A stretch of 50,522 nucleotides of DNA, from the NCBI GenBank assembly GCA_007132715.1, contig SLOE01000004.1, forward strand, positions 1-50,522. Reading direction: 5' to 3'. The translations under genes were made by a program, and so were the position numbers. Every line of letters begins with the position of its first letter. Position 1 is the stretch's first letter. This DNA comes from Bacteroidales bacterium. GTDB lineage: Bacteria > Bacteroidota > Bacteroidia > Bacteroidales > PUMT01. Positions 9,372-17,733 of this stretch are shown here, in pieces. Under the pieces are notes generated by a model. That model was not told the DNA's origin. It ran no database searches and saw only the letters and a list, made by a program, of their open reading frames with translations.

Positions 9372-10723
9372 GTTTTCGGATTTTGCACCCTGTCCTGTTC
9401 CCCGGACAGCCGGCGCCCGATCCCGTAATAGGTGAAGCCGAACTCCTTCATTTCAGAAGGCTCATACAGGTTGCGGCCGTCGAATACAAGTTTGTTCTTC
9501 ATCAGTTTGGAAAGCACTTTGAAATTAAGGGTCCTGAAGTCGTTCCATTCGGTGATAAGCAGCAGGGCCTCGGCATCGACAAGCGCCTCGTACTGGTCAC
9601 TTGCATATTCAATGGAATCGCCGAGTTTACGGCGTGCCTCATCCATGGCAACAGGGTCATAGGCGATCACGCTGGCGCCCGCCTCAAGCAGCTTGTTTAT
9701 AATTACCAGCACCGGGGCCTCCCTCATATCGTCTGTACGGGGCTTGAATGACAATCCCCATATGGCAATACGCATACCGGCGATATTACCGCCAAAATGA
9801 TCCATCACCTTGTTGAAGAGAACCTCTTTCTGCCTTTGGTTAACATTTTCAACAGCTTTAAGTATTTCAAGCGAATAGTTGTTTTTATCAGCAGTCTTTA
9901 TGAGGGCCTTGACATCCTTGGGAAAACATGACCCCCCATAGCCAACTCCGGCATAAATGAACTTGCTCCCAATACGGCTGTCGCTTCCTATACCGCGGCG
10001 GACGGAGTTTATGTCGGCGCCGACAAGCTCGCACAGGTTTGCGATATCATTCATGAAGCTTATGCGGGTTGCAAGCATCGAATTGGCAGCATATTTTGTA
10101 AGCTCAGCCGACGGTATGTCCATGAAGATTATGGGATGGTTATTCAGTACAAAAGGCTTGTAAAGCCTGCGCATTATCTTTTCTGCATCTTCAGAATCGG
10201 TTCCAACGATTATCCTCTCCGGCTTGAGAAAGTCACCTATGGCACTGCCCTCTTTAAGGAACTCAGGGTTTGAGGCCACATCGAACGGAATTTCAACCCC
10301 CCGTTCATGCTGTTCTTCAATAATAGCATTCCTTACTTTGGCGGATGTCCCTATTGGCACTGTGCTCTTGGTCACCACAACCAAATAATGGTTCATATTC
10401 CTGCCTATCTCCCTTGCAACTTCAAGCACATACCGTAAGTCGGCGCTGCCGTCCTCATCAGGAGGTGTGCCAACTGCAATAAATACGGCATCTGACTCTT
10501 CAAGGTTATCTTTCAGGCTGGTAGAAAACTTCAGGCGTCCCTTTTCGAAATTACTTGCCACCATCTCATCAAGGCCGGGCTCATATATGGTCATAACCCC
10601 CTCCTTCAGCTTATCTATTTTCTGTTTATCAACATCAATACATACAACATCCACGCCGGTCTCGGCAAAACAGGTCCCGGATACCAAACCAACATACCCG
10701 GTACCAACTATGATTATCTTCAT
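9368..10723 (-). CDS. ugd: UDP-glucose 6-dehydrogenase
   Basis: Ugd oxidises UDP-glucose twice with NAD+ to UDP-glucuronate. The 451-residue protein has the N-terminal GTGYVG (7-12), the central helical segment with [18 protein letters not shown], the catalytic Cys266 in [10 protein letters not shown], and the C-terminal UDP-binding domain with [14 protein letters not shown]. Length is typical. Its product is the direct substrate of the overlapping decarboxylase gene downstream. It begins 10 bases after the DUF1080 gene. Confidence 0.95.
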   Translation of the reverse strand: MKIIIVGTGYVGLVSGTCFAETGVDVVCIDVDKQKIDKLKEGVMTIYEPGLDEMVASNFEKGRLKFSTSLKDNLEESDAVFIAVGTPPDEDGSADLRYVLEVAREIGRNMNHYLVVVTKSTVPIGTSAKVRNAIIEEQHERGVEIPFDVASNPEFLKEGSAIGDFLKPERIIVGTDSEDAEKIMRRLYKPFVLNNHPIIFMDIPSAELTKYAANSMLATRISFMNDIANLCELVGADINSVRRGIGSDSRIGSKFIYAGVGYGGSCFPKDVKALIKTADKNNYSLEILKAVENVNQRQKEVLFNKVMDHFGGNIAGMRIAIWGLSFKPRTDDMREAPVLVIINKLLEAGASVIAYDPVAMDEARRKLGDSIEYASDQYEALVDAEALLLITEWNDFRTLNFKVLSKLMKNKLVFDGRNLYEPSEMKEFGFTYYGIGRRLSGEQDRVQNPKT

Positions 10724-10733
10724 AAGTTCTTAT

Positions 10734-11498
10734 TTATTTTTTATACCTATCACTATGGTCAAGGATCTCGATCTTCCTGAACTGGGTAGAATGGCTCTCG
10801 GCCTGCAGGGCAATATATCCGCTGGTTAAAGGTTCACCCGTATCCGAAAGTTGAGGGTTATGATATGTAAAAACCGTATCCTGCTCAACCAAATGGTGTA
10901 TTAATGAATCTCCATAAACGTGGAGCTCAACCGTTACCCAACGGTCACCATGATAAGTGTCGGATGTTGAATTGATGCAATGCTCCGTTCGCAGCTGGCC
11001 GTCGATCATGATCTGGGTTCCCGGAGTGCAAACATTCATGTTGGGCCTTTCACTCTCACCGTCGCCGCCAAGCAGTTGTGCTTCGATCGATGTCGGGAAA
11101 TCCTGGTTAAGCTCCATGCTTTCTGCACTCTGGGAGTGAAACATAATACCATTGTTCCTGTAGGCCCAGCCAGGCCCGCCTTCAACCTGCTCGCCCACAA
11201 AACGGTATTCCACCCTCAGTTTGTAATGGGAGAAGGGCTCATTAAAGAAAATATGACCGAACTCACCGTTGAAATGATCCCACTCATCATAAGAGGCTAC
11301 AAGCAGCCCGTCTTCAACCCTGAAAGTGTTCCTGAAGTTTTCATTCAGCTCATATCCGGAAAATTTTATGTCCCAGCCATCCAGAGTTTGTCCGTCGAAA
11401 AGCGGTGTCCATTCCGGTTCCTGTTCCACCGCGCAGGAGAATAACAATATCGATGCTGCAAGTAATGCCGGTAAAAGATTGATCCTGGCTATCTTCAT
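10734..11498 (-). CDS. DUF1080 (3-keto-disaccharide hydrolase-like) lipoprotein
   Basis: A 254-residue exported lipoprotein: a hydrophobic leader ends at a lipobox with Cys22 (LLFSC), followed by a DUF1080 domain starting WTPLFDGQTLDGWDIKF and containing the family-typical YRNNGIMFHSQ stretch. DUF1080 has a concanavalin-like beta-sandwich, and characterised members hydrolyse 3-keto-glycosides. It is the first gene of the nucleotide-sugar operon, only 10 bases before ugd, an unexpected partner because the other five genes are cytoplasmic synthesis enzymes. A trailing gene-order accident is possible, but the spacing implies co-transcription. Confidence 0.85.
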   Translation of the reverse strand: MKIARINLLPALLAASILLFSCAVEQEPEWTPLFDGQTLDGWDIKFSGYELNENFRNTFRVEDGLLVASYDEWDHFNGEFGHIFFNEPFSHYKLRVEYRFVGEQVEGGPGWAYRNNGIMFHSQSAESMELNQDFPTSIEAQLLGGDGESERPNMNVCTPGTQIMIDGQLRTEHCINSTSDTYHGDRWVTVELHVYGDSLIHHLVEQDTVFTYHNPQLSDTGEPLTSGYIALQAESHSTQFRKIEILDHSDRYKK

Positions 11499-11641
11499 GA
11501 TGTTTTTTTTAAGTTAATACCCTTTTCTGAAACAACTATTTATTGTTCAGATGGCTAAATTAGCAATTTTGGCAAGCAAACAGAAAAATTCCCCGCTAAA
11601 TTATTTTTCTGTTATGTTGGTAATTTTCAACAATTTTTGAT

Positions 11642-11649
11642 TACTTTTG
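11642..11649 (+). promoter_or_regulatory. Candidate -7 element of the rpsA promoter
   Basis: TACTTTTG matches the Bacteroidetes -7 consensus TAnnTTTG exactly and lies 65 bases before the rpsA ATG in a 216-base divergent gap. The best -33 candidate, a TTG at 11617-11619, is spaced 22 bases away, slightly too far. The AT-rich leader up to 11714 shows no strong hairpin. On the minus strand, TAATTTAG (11555-11562) is a weaker candidate for the nucleotide-sugar operon. Confidence 0.45.
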
Positions 11650-11714
11650 CATCTCTTGTATTTATCCACAAATAATGTCTAACTTATTAATTATTAAATT
11701 TTTGCTTTAAAATT

Positions 11715-14408
11715 ATGACAGAAAAAGAAAAAGAGAATTTTCCCGGAGATGAGTTGAAAAACACTGATGAAAACACCGGAAATTCCCCCGAAAAAGAAGC
11801 TTCACAAGAAGAAGCACCAGCTGAAAAGGAAGAAACAGCAAAACCTGAAGAGCCTGTAGCAGAAACTGAACAAGAAACCACCGGCACGGATGATAAACCA
11901 GCCGGCGAAGAAACTGAACACGAAATCACCGGCTCCGGCCCAGAACCAGCCGGCGAAGAAACTGAAACTGCGGCAGCGGAAGACCAGACCGGCCTGACCG
12001 AAACAGGCGGGACCACACCTGAAACTGAAAAATCCGAACCTCCTGCAGCCGGAATCATCGAAGAGCCAGAGGAAGGCACAATAGAAACAAAACCGGGCGA
12101 AGTGGTTACCATGGTCGACACCATGGCTGAAGAACCTGCAGAAGAGGATGAAACCAAAGCCGCTGATGAAGAATTTGACTGGGACAGCTTCGAGGAGGAG
12201 ACCGACCGCTACTCGAAAGAGGACAGGACGAAGTTTGAGGAGATGTACGACAAGACCCTGTCCACCATTAATGTTAACGAGGTGGTTGACGGGACCGTGA
12301 TCTCAATGAACAAACGCGAAGTCGTTATTAATATCGGATACAAGTCAGAAGCCGTTATCAGTCTCAGTGAATTCCGCTATAATCCTGAACTTAAACCCGG
12401 AGATACCGTAGAGGTTTACGTTGAGAGCCAGGAGGACAAGAAAGGTCAGCTTGTGCTGTCACACAAAAAAGCCCGTGCACTGAGGTCATGGGACAGGGTC
12501 AATGCAGCCCTTGACAATGATGAGATAATCAAAGGGTATATCAAGTGCCGCACAAAAGGCGGTATGATAGTTGACGTTTTCGGTATCGAGGCATTCCTGC
12601 CGGGGTCACAGATTGATGTCAAGCCCATCAGGGATTATGATGCATACGTTGGAAAGACCATGGAGTTCAAGGTTGTTAAGATCAACCATGAGTTCAAAAA
12701 CGTCGTAGTTTCGCATAAGGCACTTATTGAAGAAGAGCTGGAACAGCAGAAGAAAGAGATCATCGCCAAGCTGGAAAAAGGACAGGTACTTGAAGGAACC
12801 GTCAAGAATATAACATCCTATGGCGTATTTATAGACCTTGGAGGAGTGGACGGACTGATCCATATAACCGACCTCTCATGGGGCAGGGTTAACCATCCTG
12901 AAGAAATCGTTGACCTTGACCAGAAACTCAATGTGGTTATACTTGATTTCGATGATGCCAAGAAAAGAATAGCTCTCGGAATGAAGCAGCTTACCCCGCA
13001 TCCCTGGAATTCGCTCGATCCCGACCTGAAGGTTGGCGACAAGGTTAAGGGCAAAGTGGTAGTCATGGCCGACTACGGGGCATTCGTTGAGATCGCCCCG
13101 GGCGTAGAGGGCCTGATACACGTTTCTGAAATGTCCTGGTCACAGCATCTGCGCAGCGCGCAGGAGTTCCTTAAGGTGGGTGACCTGGTCGAGGCCTATA
13201 TCCTCACCCTTGACCGTGAAGAGAGAAAGATGTCACTCGGCATCAAGCAGCTCAAGCCTGATCCGTGGGAAGATGTTGAAAAGAAATACCCCGTTGGTTC
13301 CAAAAACAAGGCAAAAGTGAGGAACTTCACGAACTTTGGTGTATTTGTCGAGATTGAAGAGGGTGTTGACGGGTTAATACACATTTCCGACCTGTCATGG
13401 ACCAAGAAGGTTAAGCATCCTGCTGAATTCACAACCATTGGGGAAGAGATCGAGATCGTTGTTCTGGAGATTGACAAAGATAACCGCCGCCTGAGCCTGG
13501 GCCACAAACAGCTTGAGGAAAATCCGTGGGATGTATTTGAAACGGTTTTCAGTGTCGACTCCGTTCATGAAGGCACTATAACAGATGTCTTTGACAAAGG
13601 CGCCCTCGTTTCGCTGCAGTACGGTGTTGAAGGCTTCGTGTCAACCAAGCACCTTGTCAAGGAAGATGGCACTGCTGCAAAAATGGATGAAAAGCTCCCC
13701 TTCAAGGTTATTGAGTTCTCAAAGGCAGCAAAACGCATTATTCTGTCGCATACAAGAGTAAACGAAGAGGATGCCGGCCAGAAGGGAAAGGACCCCAAAA
13801 AAGCGAGGCAGGCACCGCCGAGCGCACAGAAGACAATGCGCAAGATCAAGACCAATCTTGAAAGAACAACCCTTGGTGATATTTCTGAACTTGCATCTCT
13901 GAAAGAGGAGATGGAGGAAGGTTCAAAAGCTGCGGACAGGAAACAGAAGGCTGCAGCAGACGCTGAAGAAGGTAAAGAAGCAAAAGAGGTGAAAAAAGCC
14001 GGTGAAAAGGCTGAAGAAAAGCCTGAGGCTAAGGAAAAGCCTGCAGCGAAGGAGAAGCCCGAAGCAGCTGAAAAAACTGAGGTGGTGAAGGAGAAGCCCG
14101 AAGCAGCTGAAAAAACTGAGGTGGTGAAGGAGAAGCCCGAAGCAGCGAAAAAAACTGAGGTAGTGAAGGATAAAGCTGATGATAAAGGTGATGCCGGAAC
14201 TGAAAAGAAAGATGAGGTAGAGAAGAAGCCGGAAGCAAAGGCAAAAACGGAGGCCAAAGGAAAGACTGAGGCGGAAAAGAAGGATGATGCCGGGGAGAAA
14301 GATGAGGCAGATGAGAAACCCAAATCAGTGAAGAAATCCGCTGCCGCCAAAAAACCGGCTGCCAGGAAGGATAAGGGAGAAGAGAAGGCCGAAAGCGAGG
14401 AAAAATAA
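11715..14408 (+). CDS. rpsA: 30S ribosomal protein S1, extended form
   Basis: S1 binds mRNA leaders and delivers them to the 30S subunit. Residues about 185-690 contain six consecutive S1 OB-fold domains; repeats 3-5 have the classic GVFID/GAFVE ... GLIH(I/V)(S/T)(D/E)LSW pattern and the first and last are divergent, as in proteobacterial S1. At 897 residues it is far longer than the usual 550-620. The extra length is an acidic Glu/Pro/Thr N-terminal tail of about 155 residues, and a Lys/Glu/Ala C-terminal tail of about 200 residues containing three 13-residue repeats. Both tails are low-complexity and probably disordered. A transcript of its own is likely. Confidence 0.94.
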   Translation: MTEKEKENFPGDELKNTDENTGNSPEKEASQEEAPAEKEETAKPEEPVAETEQETTGTDDKPAGEETEHEITGSGPEPAGEETETAAAEDQTGLTETGGTTPETEKSEPPAAGIIEEPEEGTIETKPGEVVTMVDTMAEEPAEEDETKAADEEFDWDSFEEETDRYSKEDRTKFEEMYDKTLSTINVNEVVDGTVISMNKREVVINIGYKSEAVISLSEFRYNPELKPGDTVEVYVESQEDKKGQLVLSHKKARALRSWDRVNAALDNDEIIKGYIKCRTKGGMIVDVFGIEAFLPGSQIDVKPIRDYDAYVGKTMEFKVVKINHEFKNVVVSHKALIEEELEQQKKEIIAKLEKGQVLEGTVKNITSYGVFIDLGGVDGLIHITDLSWGRVNHPEEIVDLDQKLNVVILDFDDAKKRIALGMKQLTPHPWNSLDPDLKVGDKVKGKVVVMADYGAFVEIAPGVEGLIHVSEMSWSQHLRSAQEFLKVGDLVEAYILTLDREERKMSLGIKQLKPDPWEDVEKKYPVGSKNKAKVRNFTNFGVFVEIEEGVDGLIHISDLSWTKKVKHPAEFTTIGEEIEIVVLEIDKDNRRLSLGHKQLEENPWDVFETVFSVDSVHEGTITDVFDKGALVSLQYGVEGFVSTKHLVKEDGTAAKMDEKLPFKVIEFSKAAKRIILSHTRVNEEDAGQKGKDPKKARQAPPSAQKTMRKIKTNLERTTLGDISELASLKEEMEEGSKAADRKQKAAADAEEGKEAKEVKKAGEKAEEKPEAKEKPAAKEKPEAAEKTEVVKEKPEAAEKTEVVKEKPEAAKKTEVVKDKADDKGDAGTEKKDEVEKKPEAKAKTEAKGKTEAEKKDDAGEKDEADEKPKSVKKSAAAKKPAARKDKGEEKAESEEK
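14052..14168 (+). repeat. Three in-frame 39-base tandem repeats in rpsA
   Basis: Units at 14052-14090, 14091-14129 and 14130-14168 each encode EKPEAAEKTEVVK (last unit EKPEAAKKTEVVK). The first two are identical at the DNA level; the third differs at three bases. Degenerate KEKP(A/E)A units precede them. The near identity points to recent duplication by slippage or unequal recombination. Confidence 0.9.
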
Positions 14409-14529
14409 CCTGGTGAGGCTGAATAACCAGTTAATCTTTGTTTACAATTTGTGGGCTGGTTTATTGCCATACATGGAAATAATTGATTATTTTAGCCAAA
14501 AGAATAGGTTTTTGTTAAATTTATTGTGA

Positions 14530-14583
14530 ATGAAACACTCACAACTGAATTATAATTATTATTTTAGCTGATGAGTGTTTCAT
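14530..14583. promoter_or_regulatory. 12-base inverted repeat flanking a possible -7 box before the STAS gene
   Basis: ATGAAACACTCA (14530-14541) is perfectly mirrored by TGAGTGTTTCAT (14572-14583) with a 30-base AT-rich interval. Inside lies TATTTTAG (14560-14567), a TAnnTTnG-type -7 element. The right arm ends 26 bases before the STAS ATG. It could be a paired operator around the promoter, a leader RNA stem, or the rpsA terminator; the long loop and lack of a U-tract argue against the last. The rest of the 14409-14609 gap shows nothing else. Confidence 0.45.
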
Positions 14584-14609
14584 GATTTCTTTCACTAAAA
14601 CCTTTGAGG

Positions 14610-14966
14610 ATGGAATTCAATATTGAAAAGCTTGAAAATTACACAAAGATACAGGTGCTTGAAGAAAAGCTGGATACGCACATTGCACCTGCTCTCAAGT
14701 CAGAGCTCGTCCTGATTTCCGGAAAAGGCGAAAAAAATGTCGTTATGGACCTGGGTAATTGCAAATACTGCGACTCATCAGGTTTGAGCGCCATACTTGT
14801 TGCCAACCGGCTTTGCAAGAATGCCGGCGGCATCTTCGTACTTACAGGACTGAATGATGCTGTTGAAAGGCTTATAACGATATCGCAGCTTGATACGGTG
14901 CTTAACATCACCCCGTCGGTTGAAGATGCAGCGAAATTCATTGAGACCGAAAAGGCCGGCAATTAA
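14610..14966 (+). CDS. STAS-domain protein (anti-sigma factor antagonist-like)
   Basis: A 118-residue single STAS domain. The phosphorylatable serine motif of SpoIIAA-like proteins is present as CDSSGLSAIL (Asp55-Ser56-Ser57-Gly58). Such proteins bind a partner-switch kinase or anti-sigma factor, and are released or blocked by serine phosphorylation. No kinase or phosphatase partner is encoded nearby. The ATG at 14610 is preferred; a TTG at 14604 would add two residues. It lies 21 bases before rnz, a pairing common in Bacteroidetes, so the two are probably co-transcribed. Confidence 0.9.
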   Translation: MEFNIEKLENYTKIQVLEEKLDTHIAPALKSELVLISGKGEKNVVMDLGNCKYCDSSGLSAILVANRLCKNAGGIFVLTGLNDAVERLITISQLDTVLNITPSVEDAAKFIETEKAGN

Positions 14967-14987
14967 AACCTTTTACAGGGTATTATA

Positions 14988-15929
14988 GTGTCATTTTCAT
15001 TCACAATACTGGGAAGCAGTTCGGCTGTGCCCACATCAGAAAGATTTCCGTCCGCTCATGTTGTAAATATACATGAGCGGTTTTTCTTGCTGGACTGTGG
15101 TGAAGGAACCCAGATACAGCTCAGGAAAAACAGGATCGGTTTTGGAAGGATAAACCATATTCTCATATCTCATGTTCACGGAGACCATACCTTCGGACTG
15201 TTCGGACTCATAAGTACACTGAGTCTCCTCGGAAGAAATACCGACCTCCATATTTATGCCCATCCAATGCTGGAACAGGTTCTGAATGACCACAGGAAAC
15301 ACTACTATGAACACCCGTTGTCTTTCAATCTGGTTTTTCACCCCATCGGCTCATCCAGAAGCAGACTGATCTTTGAAGACGACAAGCTTGAGATCCATAC
15401 TATTCCCATGAAACACAGGGTGCCCACATGCGGGTTCCTCTTAAGGGAAAAGGCCCCGCTGCTGAACATCAGGAAAGAGATGGTTAAATTCCATGACATC
15501 CCCGTAAGGGAGATCATGAATATAAAACAGGGAGAGGACTTTGTTACTGCTGAAGGAGACGTAATTCCCAACCGGGTCCTGACCCTGCCCCCTGTAAAAC
15601 CAAGGTCACTGGCCTATTGCACCGATACGAAATACACAGAATCGATACTGCCTCACATAAGCGGAGTTGACATCCTCTACCATGAAGCCACCTACCTCCA
15701 CAATATGCTTGAACGTGCCAGGGAGACCGGTCATTCTACTGCAAGGCAGGCCGGCACTATTGCTGCAAAAGCCGGAGCCGGCAAGCTCATAATAGGACAC
15801 TTTTCAGCCAGGTATAAAACCGTTGATGCACTGGTAGAAGAGGCGAGTGAGGAGTTTCCCGGGACCCTCCCGGCAAATGAGGGTGACTGCCACATAGTCG
15901 AACAGGTCAGAATTGCCCGGCAGGGATAA
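14988..15929 (+). CDS. rnz: Ribonuclease Z
   Basis: RNase Z is a zinc-dependent endonuclease that trims tRNA 3' trailers. The 313-residue protein has the metallo-beta-lactamase motif H62-x-H64-x-D66-H67 (SHVHGDH), the flexible-arm region after residue 150, the segment SLAYCTDTKYTE carrying the metal-bridging Asp, and the late His in KLIIGHFSARY. Length is normal for the short bacterial form. It starts with GTG, preceded by CAGGG eight bases upstream. It converges on the next gene, with 35 bases between the stops. Confidence 0.95.
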   Translation: MSFSFTILGSSSAVPTSERFPSAHVVNIHERFFLLDCGEGTQIQLRKNRIGFGRINHILISHVHGDHTFGLFGLISTLSLLGRNTDLHIYAHPMLEQVLNDHRKHYYEHPLSFNLVFHPIGSSRSRLIFEDDKLEIHTIPMKHRVPTCGFLLREKAPLLNIRKEMVKFHDIPVREIMNIKQGEDFVTAEGDVIPNRVLTLPPVKPRSLAYCTDTKYTESILPHISGVDILYHEATYLHNMLERARETGHSTARQAGTIAAKAGAGKLIIGHFSARYKTVDALVEEASEEFPGTLPANEGDCHIVEQVRIARQG

Positions 15930-15964
15930 CCGGGATATGGCGGTTTTCACCGGCACTTTAGCCT

Positions 15965-16465
15965 TCAGTATATCATCTCATCCAACACCTTCCAGCTTAT
16001 ATCTCCATCATCATCAATATCATACCTCAAAAGCATGGCTCCGGCCAGGTGCCCGTCCTCAAAATAGGCAAAAACCCATTTTTTGTTGAGTATATGTATG
16101 CCGTCCATGAAATAGAACCCCATGGTGCCGCCAAGCACTGAAGCTGAGCCGATAATTCCCTGACCGGCAGCAAGGTCTTCCCTGATCTCGCGGAGCGGAT
16201 CTGAAAGCCCTTTCTTTTGCAGATCCTCAATCTGCCTGCTGTCCAGAAATGGAGGCGTGGCACCTGTTACCCTGCATTCCTGTAAAAGCAAAGAAATGCT
16301 GTCATTACGGATTATACATTCTTCAACCAGCAGGCGCGAGGCGTCAAGCTGTTCTTCCAGTCCGCTAACACGCCAGGCTTTAGCTTGTGAGAATACCAGC
16401 AAAACCAGGAGTATCCCGATAACTGCAGATTGTATGATTATTATATATGCTTTCTTTTCCTTCAT
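15965..16465 (-). CDS. Membrane-anchored hypothetical protein with coiled coil
   Basis: A 166-residue protein of unknown function. An N-terminal hydrophobic helix (about 7-25) is followed by a predicted coiled coil (about 32-65), then a small domain ending GHLAGAMLLRYDIDDDGDISWKVLD. I do not recognise the family. The topology suggests an inner-membrane anchor with a periplasmic or cytoplasmic globular part. A perfect -7 element TATTTTTG sits at 16491-16498 on the minus strand, giving a leader of about 20 bases, so the gene is likely transcribed alone. Confidence 0.65.
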   Translation of the reverse strand: MKEKKAYIIIIQSAVIGILLVLLVFSQAKAWRVSGLEEQLDASRLLVEECIIRNDSISLLLQECRVTGATPPFLDSRQIEDLQKKGLSDPLREIREDLAAGQGIIGSASVLGGTMGFYFMDGIHILNKKWVFAYFEDGHLAGAMLLRYDIDDDGDISWKVLDEMIY

Positions 16466-16490
16466 TACATAGTGTGTTAATTAATACAAA

Positions 16491-16498
16491 CAAAAATA
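16491..16498 (-). promoter_or_regulatory. Candidate -7 element
   Basis: TATTTTTG on the minus strand matches TAnnTTTG exactly and is 26 bases upstream of the hypothetical gene's ATG. No -33 TTTG is visible at the expected spacing. Beyond it, the 16499-16746 interval holds only a short coding-like stretch (16511-16642). Confidence 0.35.
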
Positions 16499-16510
16499 GG
16501 AACTTAATCA

Positions 16511-16642
16511 TTAATAATAATGGCACCCTGGGCTAAGTATCCGTTTTTCCGGTGTAACTCTACCGTACACTGCATGTCCGTTTTCGAACACAATCAGCAA
16601 GCCTGACTCGTCAGCAATAACAATTACTTTCTGAATACAGGC
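16511..16642 (-). pseudogene. Possible remnant reading frame
   Basis: The minus strand holds a 43-codon open stretch bounded by TAA codons, reading in part VIVIADESGLLIVFENGHAV and ending SPGCHYY. Its composition looks protein-like, yet it has no ATG and no recognisable family. It may be the decayed end of a gene or chance. Confidence 0.2.
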
Positions 16643-16746
16643 TTATTACACATAATGGCAAGCTTCTTGCATTTATCTATAACTCAGACTGGAGACGCTG
16701 ATATCCCAAAAGCCCTGAAATTTTTTAATCAAAAATCAATTTTAAA

Positions 16747-17637
16747 ATGCGACATTTAGCTTTTCTGAAAAGGGCCTTATGGCCAGTTTTGTTTTTTTTG
16801 TTGATAACCGGTTGTGACGACAGTGAACCGGCTCTCCCTCCACCTTCGGCTGAATTTGATGTCTCTGAAAGAGATATCCGTATATGGGATGTGGTACAGT
16901 TCAGGGTAGCATCGGAAAATGGTGAAGTTGATACTGAATGGCACTTTGAAGGAGGATCCCCCGAACATTCTGATGATACTGAGCCCGAAGTACTCTATAA
17001 AACTCCCGGCGAATACGGTGTCACACTCACAGTAAGGAATGAAGCCGGGGAAACCACAATTGAACAGCAAAGATATATTGTGGTCAGTGAATACGAAAAC
17101 CAATTCGGTTCAATGACCGACTCCAGGGATGACCAGACATACAAGGTGACGATTATCGCCGGACAATCGATAATGGCGCAGAACCTGAATTATGATGACG
17201 GGAAAGCCGTTCACTATGATAATGACCCTGAACACGGTGATGTTTACGGACGGTTTTATACATGGGAAATGGCCATGGATGCCTGTCCCCCGGACTGGAG
17301 GCTGCCTACCAGGAGTGAATATACCATGATAAGGGAATACCTTGGCGGAGAATATGCTGCAGGGGGCAAGATGAAACTCCCGGGTACGGATCACTGGGAA
17401 GAGCCAAATGAATGGGCCACCAACAGTACCGGGTTCTCTGCACCGGGATCGGGCATGTATATGCCCGGGCACCTGGAATTTACGAGTCTCGGAAAAAGCG
17501 CGACTTACTGGACCATGACTGAAACAGAATACGACAATGCATGGACGATGGTTCTGATGAGCCGGAACGGACGAATGGCAATCCAGAACACATCCGACAA
17601 AAATCTGTGGTTTTCAGTACGATGCGTTAAAGATTGA
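16747..17637 (+). CDS. FISUMP-domain lipoprotein with PKD-like domain
   Basis: A 296-residue lipoprotein. A signal peptide ends at the lipobox LITGC (Cys23), followed by a PKD-like beta-sandwich (about 38-112; VQFRVASENGEVDTEWHFEGG and a terminal TIEQQRYIVV) and a FISUMP domain (about 125-296) with GRFYTWEMAMDACPPDWRLP and a final SVRCVKD. FISUMP domains are common in surface lipoproteins of Fibrobacteres and Bacteroidetes; their role is unknown, though binding or adhesion is often assumed. A strong hairpin lies 54 bases after the stop. Confidence 0.85.
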   Translation: MRHLAFLKRALWPVLFFLLITGCDDSEPALPPPSAEFDVSERDIRIWDVVQFRVASENGEVDTEWHFEGGSPEHSDDTEPEVLYKTPGEYGVTLTVRNEAGETTIEQQRYIVVSEYENQFGSMTDSRDDQTYKVTIIAGQSIMAQNLNYDDGKAVHYDNDPEHGDVYGRFYTWEMAMDACPPDWRLPTRSEYTMIREYLGGEYAAGGKMKLPGTDHWEEPNEWATNSTGFSAPGSGMYMPGHLEFTSLGKSATYWTMTETEYDNAWTMVLMSRNGRMAIQNTSDKNLWFSVRCVKD

Positions 17638-17690
17638 AATACCTGATATCCTGTTTCCAGTCAGATATATTTAAATCTTATTTTAGTAAG

Positions 17691-17724
17691 TTTACAGCCC
17701 GGCACTGATGTTCCGGGCTGTAAA
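17691..17724 (+). terminator. Perfect 12-base-pair hairpin between two genes
   Basis: TTTACAGCCCGG (17691-17702) pairs fully with CCGGGCTGTAAA (17713-17724) around a 10-base loop. It follows the FISUMP gene and ends 9 bases before the GTG start of the next gene. There is no long U-tract, so it may be a terminator or a leader hairpin that occludes the downstream start. Confidence 0.55.
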
Positions 17725-17733
17725 CCATTTATA

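Noticed and set aside
14052-14168. Repeats as a CRISPR array
   Set aside because: The 39-base units are contiguous, in frame and without spacers, inside the S1 coding sequence.
13565-14470. Long serine/phenylalanine-rich minus-strand frame opposite rpsA
   Set aside because: It mirrors the Lys/Glu/Ala-rich tail of S1; its composition is the expected shadow of a low-complexity coding region.
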